Shown here: positions 17,219-27,000 of the stretch, in pieces
How positions within the stretch are numbered: position 1 is the stretch's first letter
How the letters are laid out: each line of letters opens with the position of its first letter
Source: Dyadobacter sp. 3J3
GTDB taxonomy: Bacteria; Bacteroidota; Bacteroidia; Cytophagales; Spirosomataceae
DNA length: 64,000 bases
Assembly: GCF_009801115.1 (NCBI RefSeq)
Contig: NZ_VTOL01000010.1
Location: 221,060 to 285,059, forward strand
Direction: 5' to 3'
Program-made: the position numbers and the translations under genes
Notes under the pieces: model-generated
What the model was told of the DNA's origin: nothing
Database searches by the model: none
Seen by the model: the letters and a program-made list of their open reading frames with translations, nothing else

Positions 17219-20200
17219 TTAAAAAATCAAATTCAAACTAACACCCATTTCCCTTGTGGAAGGAGTACTCATGTTTTCAAATCCCGGTATCAAACCGCTG
17301 CCATCTGTCGCCGTTGTAACTTCCGGATCAAAATGTCTGTTGCTTTTTGGCGTGATCAGGAACAGGTTTCTGCCGGTAACCGAAATTTTTGCAGTTTTGA
17401 TAAATTTGCCGTTAGCCAACCATTTTGCAGGCAAAGCATATCCAATTGAAAGTTCACGCAATTTGAAATAAGTAGAGCTAAAAAGCTGAGCTTCCGAAAT
17501 ATGATCAAGCGGTTTTTTGATAAAATATCTGGCGTTTGTTCCGTAAACACCCGCGCTATATGTTCCGTCCGTACTTGTGTTATTTGGCTGGTATGATCCG
17601 TCCGCCATAAGTGCCGCTCCAGGAATATAGTACTTGTCATTGTATTCTGTACCTGGCGTACGTGCTCCGCGCCCCACTGCACTTTCTTCCAACTGACCAG
17701 CACCTGTTGCTTTGTTGTAAAAACGAGAAACAAATTTCCCGCCGTATTGTCCACCAAACATAAAGTTCAGACTCAGCCCTTTGTATGTCAATTGGTTATA
17801 AATACCGCCAGTCCAGTCCGGGTGATAATTTCCAAGATAAATATCTTCGCTGGTTCCTCTTGGATAGGAATCATTGAAGATGATCACATTTCCTTTCATC
17901 GGTCCATCCGGAACGCGTTGGTAACCAGGTCCCCAGATCGATCCCATTTTTTTCCCAACCCGAGCCTGAATAGAAGCATCTTCACCCGGAGCTGCCTGAA
18001 CAATTTTATCAACATCAGGAGTCAAAGAAAGTAACTTACCAACGTTATGCGCCCAGTTTACTGTGATATTCCATTTAAAATCAGCTGTCTTAATTGGTGT
18101 AAAATTCAAGACGACTTCTACACCTGTATTTCTGATCTCACCTGCATTCATCTGTCTGATTGTAGCGCCTGAGCTTTGTACAGAAGGAAGACTGATGATC
18201 TGATTCCTGGACAGCGCATTGTAATACGTCACGTCAAAGCCTAGACGGTTCTGGAAAAAGCTTACTGCAGTTCCAATTTCATACGTTGTGATAATTTCCG
18301 GTTTCAATTTTGGGTTCAAAAGAGATCCCGTTCCAACCAATGCATAATTACTTCCCCACGGCGAAGCGTAGTTATAAGTATTTTTCAAAGCATAAGGTCC
18401 GGTGTCATTACCCACTTTCGCCCAGCTTCCTCTCAACTGCACCTGACTGAAAACTTCCGGAAGGTTGAAGATACTTTTCAGGTTTCCATTGACACTAACC
18501 GACGGATAGAAATAAGAATTGTTTCCGGCAGGCAAAGTACTCGACCAGTCATTCCGCGCCGTAACATCCAGATATACATAATCTTTATAATTCAAATTGG
18601 CAGTACCGTAAAGACTGTTGATACGTTTTTTGAACTTACTTGAAGAACCCGTTAAAGCTGTTCCTGTATTTCCAATACTGTAAACACCCGGAATCAGCAA
18701 TTGTGGAGCAGCCACATCTTCGCTATGTCCGTTGTTGTCAAACCGGTTTCCACCAGCCGAAACATTGATACCGAAATCACCGTTTCTGGTGGTGTTATTG
18801 TAAGTAAGCAAAAAATCTGCGTTACGTTCTTCATTTTTAATCTGAACAATTTCGTAACGGCCACTTTCATAATCAACCGTACTTACAGCCCATTGCATCG
18901 GTCTGAAATCGTTGTAAAAATCGTCGGCAACGCGTGCTTTTAATTTCAAATGATCTGTGAAAGCATATTCCAGAGCTACGTTTCCATAAACACGATCCTT
19001 ATTCTGCCCTTTGGTATCCTGGTATTGCAGGAAGAACGGGTTGTTATGATTCTCGCCATAGTTATATTGATACTGACGAATTCCTTCCAAACCTGGCTGC
19101 CAATACTTTTTAAGACTGTTCATATTTGCATTTCTCCCCATCCAGGTAAAGAAATACATAAACGTGCTGCGACCGTAGCCGTTATCCGGGCGGTTATCAC
19201 TCGTTTGTCTTACGTAATTAATATTGATCGAAGAAGTTAATTTTTTCGACAGTTTGTATGAACTGTTTAAATTAACCTGATACCGATCCAGATTGTTATT
19301 TGGTATAACACCCTTTTCATTTAACGAAGTAAGCGAAAGACGATAATCTCCATGCTCGTTTCCACCGGAAAATGCGATGTTATTATAATATTTTCTACCA
19401 TTTGTAAAGAAATCCTTGATGTTGTTTGGCTGAGAAACCCAGGGAGTCTGAAGAACATCTCCTCTGTTATTTATCGCAACATCACCACCGCGGTAACCAT
19501 TTGTAGTTGGGGAATCAAACTGGGCTCTTGTTGTACCAATATCCATTCTTGGGCCCCAGCTTTCATCATAATCGTCATTATTTCCATTTGGATAGGCAGA
19601 CCAGCTTGCTCCAAAATTCGATCCATCATATTGTCCGTTATTTCCCTGACCGAATTTATTCTGAAATTTGGGTAAACGACCAACTTTGGTAACGAATAAA
19701 TATGAGTTGAAACTTACCCCAACACCTTTTCTGTTACTCCCTTTTTTTGTGGTGATCACAATTGCACCTCTCGCCGCACGTGAACCGTATAAGGCTGCTG
19801 CGGCAGGGCCCTTTAAAACGTTAACCGACTCAATATCAGCCGGATTTATTTCGGAAGCACTATTCCCATAATCAGCTGATCCACTGTTATTTGTATTATC
19901 ATTACCAACCGGTACACCATCAATAATAAAAAGCGGCTGGCTTTGCATTGATAAAGAAGATTCTCCTCTGATCACAATTCTGGCAGAGGATCCAACGCCA
20001 CCTGCACCACTGATATTAACACCGGCAATTTTACCGGAAAGGTTATTTACAAAGTTGGAAGCCGGAGATTCATTAAGTATCTCTCCCTTAACCTGCTGTG
20101 TCGAATATCCCAGTGATTTTTTCTCTCTACTTATACCAAGTGCCGTTACAACAACCTCATCCAGAACATTGTTATCTTCCTGCATGGTTACGTCTAAAGA

Positions 20201-20632
20201 GGTTTTTCCACCTACTATTATCTGTTGTGTTTTATAACCGATAAAAGAAAATACAAGTATATCCGCCGAAGAGCTTACTACAATCTGAAAGTTTCCATCA
20301 GCATCACTGGCAGTACCTTTTTGTGAATCTTTGATGACAACATTAACACCTGGCAGTGCCTGACCTTTCGAATCTGTGATCTTTCCTTTGATGTTAATGT
20401 CAGCATTAACAGCGCCAGATAATGAACGATTGATATTATACGCTAGAATATTTTCTATCGATTTATTTCTTCCAGTCAAGGTGCTTGTCCCGGCTTTGCT
20501 GATTTCCGGATCCGGAAATCGGGTTTTGACTGCGGCGTGTAGCGGGACGAAATTCCCGTTGGCAATCAGCATCCCAAACGCAAACAATCCGGCTCTTTTC
20601 AGCTGGAAACGTTTTGTAGAGAGAGGTTTCAT
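17219..20632 (-). CDS. SusC/RagA TonB-dependent transporter (phosphonate locus)
   Basis: An outer-membrane transporter of about 1137 residues. After a signal region comes a carboxypeptidase-regulatory-like domain (INIKGKITDSKGQALPGVNV), a plug beginning LDEVVVTALGISREKKSLG with a TTKKGSNRKG region, and a long beta-barrel ending in Phe (LNLIF). The open frame continues to 20707, but I prefer the ATG at 20632 because it begins MKPLSTKRFQLKR and a usual signal peptide. Unlike the SusC at 3661 it has no STN domain, so it should not signal through FecR, and no sigma/FecR pair adjoins it. A strong hairpin lies in the 199-base gap before it. Confidence 0.95.
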   Translation of the reverse strand: MKPLSTKRFQLKRAGLFAFGMLIANGNFVPLHAAVKTRFPDPEISKAGTSTLTGRNKSIENILAYNINRSLSGAVNADINIKGKITDSKGQALPGVNVVIKDSQKGTASDADGNFQIVVSSSADILVFSFIGYKTQQIIVGGKTSLDVTMQEDNNVLDEVVVTALGISREKKSLGYSTQQVKGEILNESPASNFVNNLSGKIAGVNISGAGGVGSSARIVIRGESSLSMQSQPLFIIDGVPVGNDNTNNSGSADYGNSASEINPADIESVNVLKGPAAAALYGSRAARGAIVITTKKGSNRKGVGVSFNSYLFVTKVGRLPKFQNKFGQGNNGQYDGSNFGASWSAYPNGNNDDYDESWGPRMDIGTTRAQFDSPTTNGYRGGDVAINNRGDVLQTPWVSQPNNIKDFFTNGRKYYNNIAFSGGNEHGDYRLSLTSLNEKGVIPNNNLDRYQVNLNSSYKLSKKLTSSININYVRQTSDNRPDNGYGRSTFMYFFTWMGRNANMNSLKKYWQPGLEGIRQYQYNYGENHNNPFFLQYQDTKGQNKDRVYGNVALEYAFTDHLKLKARVADDFYNDFRPMQWAVSTVDYESGRYEIVQIKNEERNADFLLTYNNTTRNGDFGINVSAGGNRFDNNGHSEDVAAPQLLIPGVYSIGNTGTALTGSSSKFKKRINSLYGTANLNYKDYVYLDVTARNDWSSTLPAGNNSYFYPSVSVNGNLKSIFNLPEVFSQVQLRGSWAKVGNDTGPYALKNTYNYASPWGSNYALVGTGSLLNPKLKPEIITTYEIGTAVSFFQNRLGFDVTYYNALSRNQIISLPSVQSSGATIRQMNAGEIRNTGVEVVLNFTPIKTADFKWNITVNWAHNVGKLLSLTPDVDKIVQAAPGEDASIQARVGKKMGSIWGPGYQRVPDGPMKGNVIIFNDSYPRGTSEDIYLGNYHPDWTGGIYNQLTYKGLSLNFMFGGQYGGKFVSRFYNKATGAGQLEESAVGRGARTPGTEYNDKYYIPGAALMADGSYQPNNTSTDGTYSAGVYGTNARYFIKKPLDHISEAQLFSSTYFKLRELSIGYALPAKWLANGKFIKTAKISVTGRNLFLITPKSNRHFDPEVTTATDGSGLIPGFENMSTPSTREMGVSLNLIF

Positions 20633-20787
20633 ACTAGTATCAAGTTTATGGGTATATGCTTTGATTTGTTCAATCCTTGTCTGGTGACCACAGGCAAAAG
20701 GTGCCACATGTTCAATACAATGCCATTACCATTTCGCTAACTGCAAATTGGCTCAATTACCTGATCTGATATTTGTGTTCGTTTTTG

Positions 20788-20822
20788 ATATTCTGTGAGG
20801 ATTACAACTCCTCACAGAATAT
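20788..20822. other. Strong intercistronic hairpin upstream of SusC
   Basis: A perfect 14-bp stem, ATATTCTGTGAGGA (20788-20801) with TCCTCACAGAATAT (20809-20822), loop TTACAAC. It lies between the FAD oxidoreductase stop (20832) and the SusC start. On the minus strand no T-run follows (CAAAAACG instead), so it looks more like an mRNA processing or stabilising element than a simple terminator. Confidence 0.65.
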
Positions 20823-20831
20823 TAATTATTT

Positions 20832-21956
20832 CTATTGATAAGTTCCGCCGATCACCTGATCGCAGAGGCCGAAGGAAAGTGTCATCCCTGCTCCGCCCAA
20901 TCCATTAATGATGGTCACCCCATCTTCCGGTTTTAAAACAATTTCAGTATTTCCGTTTGTCATTTTCGGGTAAATCCCATGCCATGTCTGGAAAACTTTC
21001 GGAGATTTAAACTGCGCAAAAGTAGCCAGGTAATCAAGGATCATGGTATTGATAAATTCACGGTCAAAAGGATCAAATGTGAGTGCATACTCATGCGAAT
21101 CACCCACTGTAATTTCCCCAAGACCATTTTGTGAAGCCATCACGTGGATTCCCCATTTCAGATATTCTGCATATTCTTCTTTGTATCTTGCTTTCAGAGT
21201 TTCAAGAGACGGCGCTGCTTTGAAACCATCATAATGAATAAGAGAAAGCCCTCCACACAACGACGGACCGATTTTCCAGTCGTCAGGCTGTGCTTCAAGA
21301 CGTAACATTTGCAGCTTACATTTGGTCAAAGGTGACGACGAAAATAATTCAGGATATAGTGTTTCAAAATCCGCTCCGCTGCATACAAAAATTTCGTCAG
21401 CTGCCCATTGTTTCGCTCCTGATCTCACAGTTGGGTGATCAACCTCAGAAATAGCCGTATCCCAGATAAAATTCACACCGTATTTTTCAGTCAGGTAAGC
21501 TGGAATTCCTGCAATCGCCTGTCTTGGATCGACAATCATTTCGTCTTCACAGAACAAAGATCCCAGCAATCCGTTTGCATTCACAGCCGGCGACATGTCC
21601 AATGTTTCCCGAGCAGAAAGCACCCTAACCGGCCGCTTATCGCTCACTTCCACAATCTCTTTCACCACATTCAGCTCATCCTGATGGTAAGCCATATGCA
21701 AACTTCCGCCTTCATGAAACCAGAGTTTCCCGCCTGTCAAAACCTCTTTCCAGATACTTTTGGCTTTTAATGCTCTTTCGTACATTTTTCCTTCCGGCTG
21801 GCCAATCGGCCAAACCATCCCAAAGTTCCGGATCGATGCTCCAACGGCCTTGCTTGATCTTTCGATAACCGTGACATGATAGCCTCTTGCACCTAATGCG
21901 CGCGCTGTTGCCAGCCCAACAATCCCTGCACCGATCACAATTGCTGATTTGCTCAT
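20832..21956 (-). CDS. FAD-dependent oxidoreductase, TIGR03364-like (aminophosphonate oxidase candidate)
   Basis: 374 residues of the D-amino-acid-oxidase/glycine-oxidase superfamily. The N-terminal FAD-binding Rossmann motif is GAGIVG (9-14), with a ribose-binding Glu in VTVIERSS, and the C-terminal GLGGAGMTLSFG closes the FAD site. Family TIGR03364 is known for being encoded beside PhnX-like HAD proteins (TIGR03351), exactly as here with an 8-base gap, and related enzymes (PbfC/PbfD type) oxidise aminoethylphosphonate or its N-methyl form. I therefore infer oxidative deamination of an aminophosphonate to phosphonoacetaldehyde. A general amine oxidase cannot be excluded. The enzyme has no signal peptide and is cytoplasmic. 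Confidence 0.85.
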   Translation of the reverse strand: MSKSAIVIGAGIVGLATARALGARGYHVTVIERSSKAVGASIRNFGMVWPIGQPEGKMYERALKAKSIWKEVLTGGKLWFHEGGSLHMAYHQDELNVVKEIVEVSDKRPVRVLSARETLDMSPAVNANGLLGSLFCEDEMIVDPRQAIAGIPAYLTEKYGVNFIWDTAISEVDHPTVRSGAKQWAADEIFVCSGADFETLYPELFSSSPLTKCKLQMLRLEAQPDDWKIGPSLCGGLSLIHYDGFKAAPSLETLKARYKEEYAEYLKWGIHVMASQNGLGEITVGDSHEYALTFDPFDREFINTMILDYLATFAQFKSPKVFQTWHGIYPKMTNGNTEIVLKPEDGVTIINGLGGAGMTLSFGLCDQVIGGTYQ

Positions 21957-21964
21957 TTTGCTAT

Positions 21965-22669
21965 TTAATCTTGTTGAGAAGTAACTGTCTGAGGCATAAT
22001 GATATTGATGACATCCGAAATATCATCTATGATATGCGTTGGATTGTATGGAATTAATTCGTCCCTTGTAAAGGCTCCGGTTGTAATTCCAATCACATAT
22101 TTACAGCCGCTATTAATCCCTTCATTAATATCTACTTCGGTATCGCCCACTTTGGCTACTACTTCTGAAGATTTAATTTCCAGGGCGGTCTTAATTTTTT
22201 CTATCATATCAGGAAAAGGACGGCCATGTTCCACCTCGTCGCTTGCCACAAGAAAGTCAACTTTATCTGCCCAGCCCAAACGACCCATGATCACATCCGC
22301 AATGTTTCTTGAAAAGCCGGTATCCAAAGCAATTTTTATTCCTGCTTCACGCAGCTTAAAAAATGTTTCCTCCACATTGGGAAGTGGAACAATATCATCC
22401 GAAGTTTCATAGAATTTTATCATACTGTCTACAAATTCAGTATGGATGCTGCTTATAAGCTCCTCGGTTATTTTTTGCTTTTCAGGCTCGTGTTTTTCGA
22501 GCATCATTTTAATTGCAACCGGTTTTTCATAACCCATAATCGGATTGATATTTTCAATCGCAATTGGATATCCGTAATTATCCATCGCATTCTGAAAAGC
22601 TACGCCCACGTAATTTTTATCTTTTACTGTGGTGCCAGCCATATCAAACACAACAAGCTCAATTGACAT
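21965..22669 (-). CDS. PhnX-like HAD hydrolase (phosphonoacetaldehyde hydrolase-like, TIGR03351 type)
   Basis: A 234-residue HAD hydrolase with phosphonatase hallmarks: nucleophile Asp9 in DMAGTT (Ala where other HADs have Asp); a cap-domain Lys49 in IMGYEKPVAI at the position of the PhnX Schiff-base lysine; Arg121 in TGFSRN in place of the usual HAD motif-III Lys; and acidic motif Asp176/Asp180 in VGDTEVDINEG. Phosphonatases use the lysine to form an imine with phosphonoacetaldehyde and the Asp to take up the phosphoryl group, giving acetaldehyde and phosphate. It is the first gene of the locus, followed after 8 bases by the FAD oxidoreductase, and no PhnW transaminase is present. Classical PhnX is longer (about 260-275 residues), so I favour the PhnX-like family. 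Confidence 0.85.
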   Translation of the reverse strand: MSIELVVFDMAGTTVKDKNYVGVAFQNAMDNYGYPIAIENINPIMGYEKPVAIKMMLEKHEPEKQKITEELISSIHTEFVDSMIKFYETSDDIVPLPNVEETFFKLREAGIKIALDTGFSRNIADVIMGRLGWADKVDFLVASDEVEHGRPFPDMIEKIKTALEIKSSEVVAKVGDTEVDINEGINSGCKYVIGITTGAFTRDELIPYNPTHIIDDISDVINIIMPQTVTSQQD

Positions 22670-23154
22670 TTTATATTTGTTTAATTGGTGAACTAATACT
22701 AAACTTTAAATAAATTCAAAAAATAGTTAAGCAGCAAATTACACAAACATGTGAACACTGAAAGTATACTATTACTTAACTTTTTATTTTATAAATATTT
22801 GCTAACTATTACATTTACAGCATAAAAATACTTTAAAAATAAAATAACACCAAATAAAAGTTAATAAATATTTAACAATCTACAAAAACAACCTTATTGA
22901 TATTGTAAAACTAAGTTGTTTAAATTTAACATATATTAAGCAAATGTTAATTAATACTAAACAATCAGTAAACTTACTTACAGGATTTTTCAATTTACAA
23001 ATGACCGAATCTGTCATCCGATTTTCAAATCAGTAATAAAAAGAAAGAACTAAAACGATTTTTCATATCAATTCCCTACTCATTCCATTAAATTGCCAGA
23101 CAAGTCTGACGGCTTTTATATTCATGATTATCAGTTCAAATTAATAAAGAAGGA
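22670..23154. other. Gene-free divergent regulatory region
   Basis: A 485-base, very AT-rich space between the start of the phosphonate locus and the divergent PhzF-like gene. It should hold the promoter of the seven-gene operon. I searched for TAnnTTTG elements in either direction and saw none convincing. There is no ORF, tRNA or recognised riboswitch. Confidence 0.6.
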
Positions 23155-23943
23155 ATGAAATTCGAGTTATACCAAATCGATGCTTTTACGGAGAAAGTTT
23201 TCGGAGGAAATCCGGCCTGCGTGGTACCGCTGGAAAGTTGGCTGCCGGATGAAATTCTTTTAAAAATAACAAAAGAAAATGCTGTGGCGGAAACTGCGTT
23301 TCTTGTATTAACCGGCGACCGGATTGACCTCAGATGGTTTACGCCTGAAGTAGAAATGGATCTGTGCGGACATGCCACATTAGCAACGGCACATGCACTT
23401 AAAACAATTTTAAATTACCCAAAAGAAGAAATCATTTTCGATACATTAAGTGGAGAACTTGTCGTGACTACAAGTGATGATATGTATTTCCTGAATTTTC
23501 CATCAAGAAAAGCGACACCTGCCGACTTACCGGAAATCATCAAAGGTTCATTCAACATACAGCCAAAAGCAATTCTCAAAGCAAGAGATTATGTTTTGGT
23601 TTATGACACTGAAAGTGAAATCAGAGATATTAAAATCGACAGACATTTATTTGACCAGATCAATCTTGATCCCGGCGGCGTGATTGTAACTGCAAAAGGT
23701 GATACCTGCGATTTTGTTTCCAGATATTTCACACCACAATCCTCTATCCTCGAAGATCCGGTTACCGGTTCAGCGCATTGTACGCTAATACCTTATTGGA
23801 GTAAAAAGCTCGGTAAAAAGGAAATGAAAGCCGAACAAATTTCGGAAAGATCAGGCAAGTTGATTTGTATCGATAACGGCGACCGCGTGTTGATTGGCGG
23901 AAAAGCAAAAACATATTCCGCAGGGCATTTTTGGATTGAATAA
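23155..23943 (+). CDS. PhzF family isomerase/epimerase-like protein
   Basis: 262 residues with the two-lobed diaminopimelate-epimerase fold of the PhzF family: the N-terminal segment AFTEKVFGGNPACVV, the candidate catalytic Glu46 in AVAETAF, and the C-terminal-lobe segment EDPVTGSAHCTLIPYW with GRT-like SERSGKLI. PhzF itself isomerises dihydro-hydroxyanthranilate in phenazine synthesis, but most family members, including isolated ones like this, have unknown substrates. There are no phenazine genes in the window. The start is well supported: AAAGAAGGA directly precedes the ATG. It is divergent from the phosphonate locus and probably unrelated to it. Confidence 0.9.
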   Translation: MKFELYQIDAFTEKVFGGNPACVVPLESWLPDEILLKITKENAVAETAFLVLTGDRIDLRWFTPEVEMDLCGHATLATAHALKTILNYPKEEIIFDTLSGELVVTTSDDMYFLNFPSRKATPADLPEIIKGSFNIQPKAILKARDYVLVYDTESEIRDIKIDRHLFDQINLDPGGVIVTAKGDTCDFVSRYFTPQSSILEDPVTGSAHCTLIPYWSKKLGKKEMKAEQISERSGKLICIDNGDRVLIGGKAKTYSAGHFWIE

Positions 23944-24003
23944 AAGAAGAATATTATATCAAAAGCAACAGTTTGGAAACCATCGCCTTTAATATTGAAA
24001 TAA

Positions 24004-27000
24004 TTATCTCCCAAAAAAACTACCGATTGAAATCATCAACAAAAGCGACTCTTCTTTCGACGTACCTGCGCTGATATTAAATGCAAATTGTTCCCTGAAA
24101 GGTGTGACGTAAAAACCGCCACCATATCCCTGATGCCAGTATTCGCCAGCGGCAGGTTCGCCATCTGCCCAAACTCTGCCGACGTCGTAAAATCCTCTGA
24201 TTCCAATTTTCAATGGAATAAATGTATTTCTCGTTTGCGTAAGCTGATACCTCAGTTCAGTGTTCAAAAAAGCCCTGGATTCGCCGGTAAACCTGTTTCT
24301 TCTAAAACCTGCCAAATCATTTAATTGTCCGAGTGATAAAAGTTTATAAAATGGCAGCTGACCTTTTGTTATACCTCCGCCAAGCCGCAGACCAAAAGTG
24401 AGGGGATTTTTATGATGCGTTGACAAATATTGCTCCATTTCAAATTCTGTAATGGATGCAACTTTGTCGTCCGATTTGGAAACGTGGCCGACTTGCTGAA
24501 TAAGCTGTACACGAAACCCTCTTTCCGGCAAGGCAATCCGGTCACGAAAATCCAGATTAAAAATTCCCTTTGCAAAAAGCAGATTCAGTTTTTCAACACC
24601 AAATGCATCCGGATGATCGGATAAATAACTATTATTTCGCTGAATTCCTTCATCACGTTCATATTTCGCTGTCAGTTCAATTTTACTTAATTTCCAGAAC
24701 TGACGCGTTAATCCGGCAGTCAACGAAACGGAATTGTATTGTGTACGGTAATAATTGTTCGCCTTTTCGGTATCTTTCTTCGTGTCATTTCCTACGCCAA
24801 AGAAAAAATTGTAATTCAACGGGCGCGATACGATCACTTCTGAAATCCCGTCCCATTTTCCAAAAAGCTCCCTAAACTGATTGGCATAACTAAATTCATA
24901 ATTCCCCTTGGTACTGACCGAAACTTTGAAAATATGTTTGGCACTGAAATCCGGTTTCGAAAAATTATGTCTCGTAAAAGTAACACCGCCCGACAGCGCC
25001 ACACCGGTAAAGGAGTTGAAAGTAATAAGTCCAAGCGGAAAATAGGTGTTATAAGCAAAAGCATTGCGGTCATACTCATACAGCTTTTCACTGGCCGGTT
25101 TCACATCTTTGCCCTCAGATCCTAAATCCAGTTTTCCATTCGTATCCTTTTCGTAAATCAGCGTTTTTTTACTTCCACCTGTAACAACCGAATGATCAGA
25201 AACTGTATCATTCCCTCCTCCACTAATTACCCGGACCAAAATCGAATGTGCCGCTTCTCCTTTGATATCAAAAACATCATTTTCCAGCAAGCCAAACAGT
25301 CTTATTTCTTTTGTTTCATTATAATTGAAAATTCTGCGGTAATAAACTTTTGAGCGAATTGGCTGTTTTGTATTTTTATCAAGATCAAAAACGGTGATTT
25401 CAACCGATCCATTTGTGTTTCTGATGACTTCAAAATATTCTGCTTTATTGGAACCAACAACATCCACTTCCTTTGCCAGCAGCAGATAATATTCCTGCGC
25501 ATAACGGGTAAGGTCCTTAATTCGAATTTTAAGTTTCCGCTCAATTTCTTGACCATCTTTTGCATAAATTTCCGAAGGCATATTTCTCACAGCCGCTTCA
25601 ATATCAGCATCCGTAATAGCGTTCTGGATTTCTTTCGCAGCCTTGATCCAGTCTTCCCGACTTAATTCACTAGCCACAAATCTATCCAGATGCCTTGCCT
25701 GCCACATCAGACTTCTCAACCCCACAATATGTTCACCAAAATTTTCACCGTTCGGAATTCCCCATTCCCTGTCAGCGATCCAGGGAATAATACCATCCCA
25801 CCTTGAAAATGCATGATCTCGATCACGAGGGACCGGGCGAAAAATTTCACCATTTTTGTCTTTAAAACCGGCCCATTTCCAATTGTCTTCATGTTTGCTC
25901 CAATCACCAATCCAGAGATCAAACATCCTCGCACGCCCAAATTCCTTTTTGTCAATCCGGTTATCATGGTCATGATAGAGTTTATCAAACATCTTGAAAC
26001 TCTTTTCAATATCATCGGCACCGGCAAATATTTTTCCTTTTTCAATCTTATCGGTTGGGCGTTCTTCCAGCATACCAAACAGATTTCCGTAATCGTTTTT
26101 GAAAGAACCCAGTTTGTTATCTTTTGGCAAAACATACAGTTTTGGCGTGGCATGAAGTATCCCGATTTTATCCAGAAGTCCGGAAACTGCCATGGCGCCA
26201 TACGGCTGCTGCGTGGTAGTCTGATCTTTAAGAACCTGCGAAACGACAGTTCCTCTCAATTCAAAATCCAGTGCTCTGAACGGATCTTTATCAACCGACC
26301 TGAACACATACTCACGACCGTCACCTCCCACAAGTTTAAGCGAGGTAGTCTGTCTGCCGCCACCTTTTCCATTGATGATCAATCCGTTCTTTGTGGTATC
26401 CATATTAAGATAAGGAACCTCAACGGGCACAGTCCAGGAATCACGGTAATGTTTTCCGAACCATTTTTCCTTGAATTTCCCGCTTGCATACTCTCCACCA
26501 GCGGCTATTTTCACAAAACCTCTGTCGCTTACCTCCATTTTATCGGTTGGTTTAACTGGATCTTTACAAGGCTGATACAATGTATTTTTCACTTCTGCAT
26601 CGGGTTCATCACAAGCCGAATGCATAAGAGCTCCTGTCTTTTCTTTGGTCAGCTTATTGTCTGATAATATATAATTTTGATATTTAACAGCACCATTTGC
26701 GGCGTAGGTTATTTCAACAAAACCTATTTTGGAAGAAGTCAATGTTGCTTTTTTATCGCTGGCGATATAATCCGCCGTTCCAATTGCTCCGCTGTTAACA
26801 TAAAAGTTGTTCTTAATTTTCTGTATCGATTCATTTTTTTCATGGCCGGAAGCAAAAATCAGCGAAGAATAATCCCGAAGAATATGGCCCAGTTTGTAGC
26901 GAAAAAGATCAAATTTTGAATTAACGATATCTTCACTGGTTCCAATATTTTGCCGGAACGCCACTTTTGCACTACCAATAACGGGAGGAAATAAATAAGA

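Noticed and set aside
18694..20237. Several frames of 60-107 codons opposite the SusC gene
   Set aside because: They lie wholly inside a strong SusC reading frame, lack domain signs and are antisense shadows.
17219..20707. SusC start at 20707
   Set aside because: The extra 25 residues (start MAPFACGHQTRIEQ) do not look like a signal peptide; the ATG at 20632 does.
22670..23154. A riboswitch or pho-box before the phosphonate locus
   Set aside because: I could not find a conserved riboswitch core or a direct-repeat pho-box in this AT-rich stretch.
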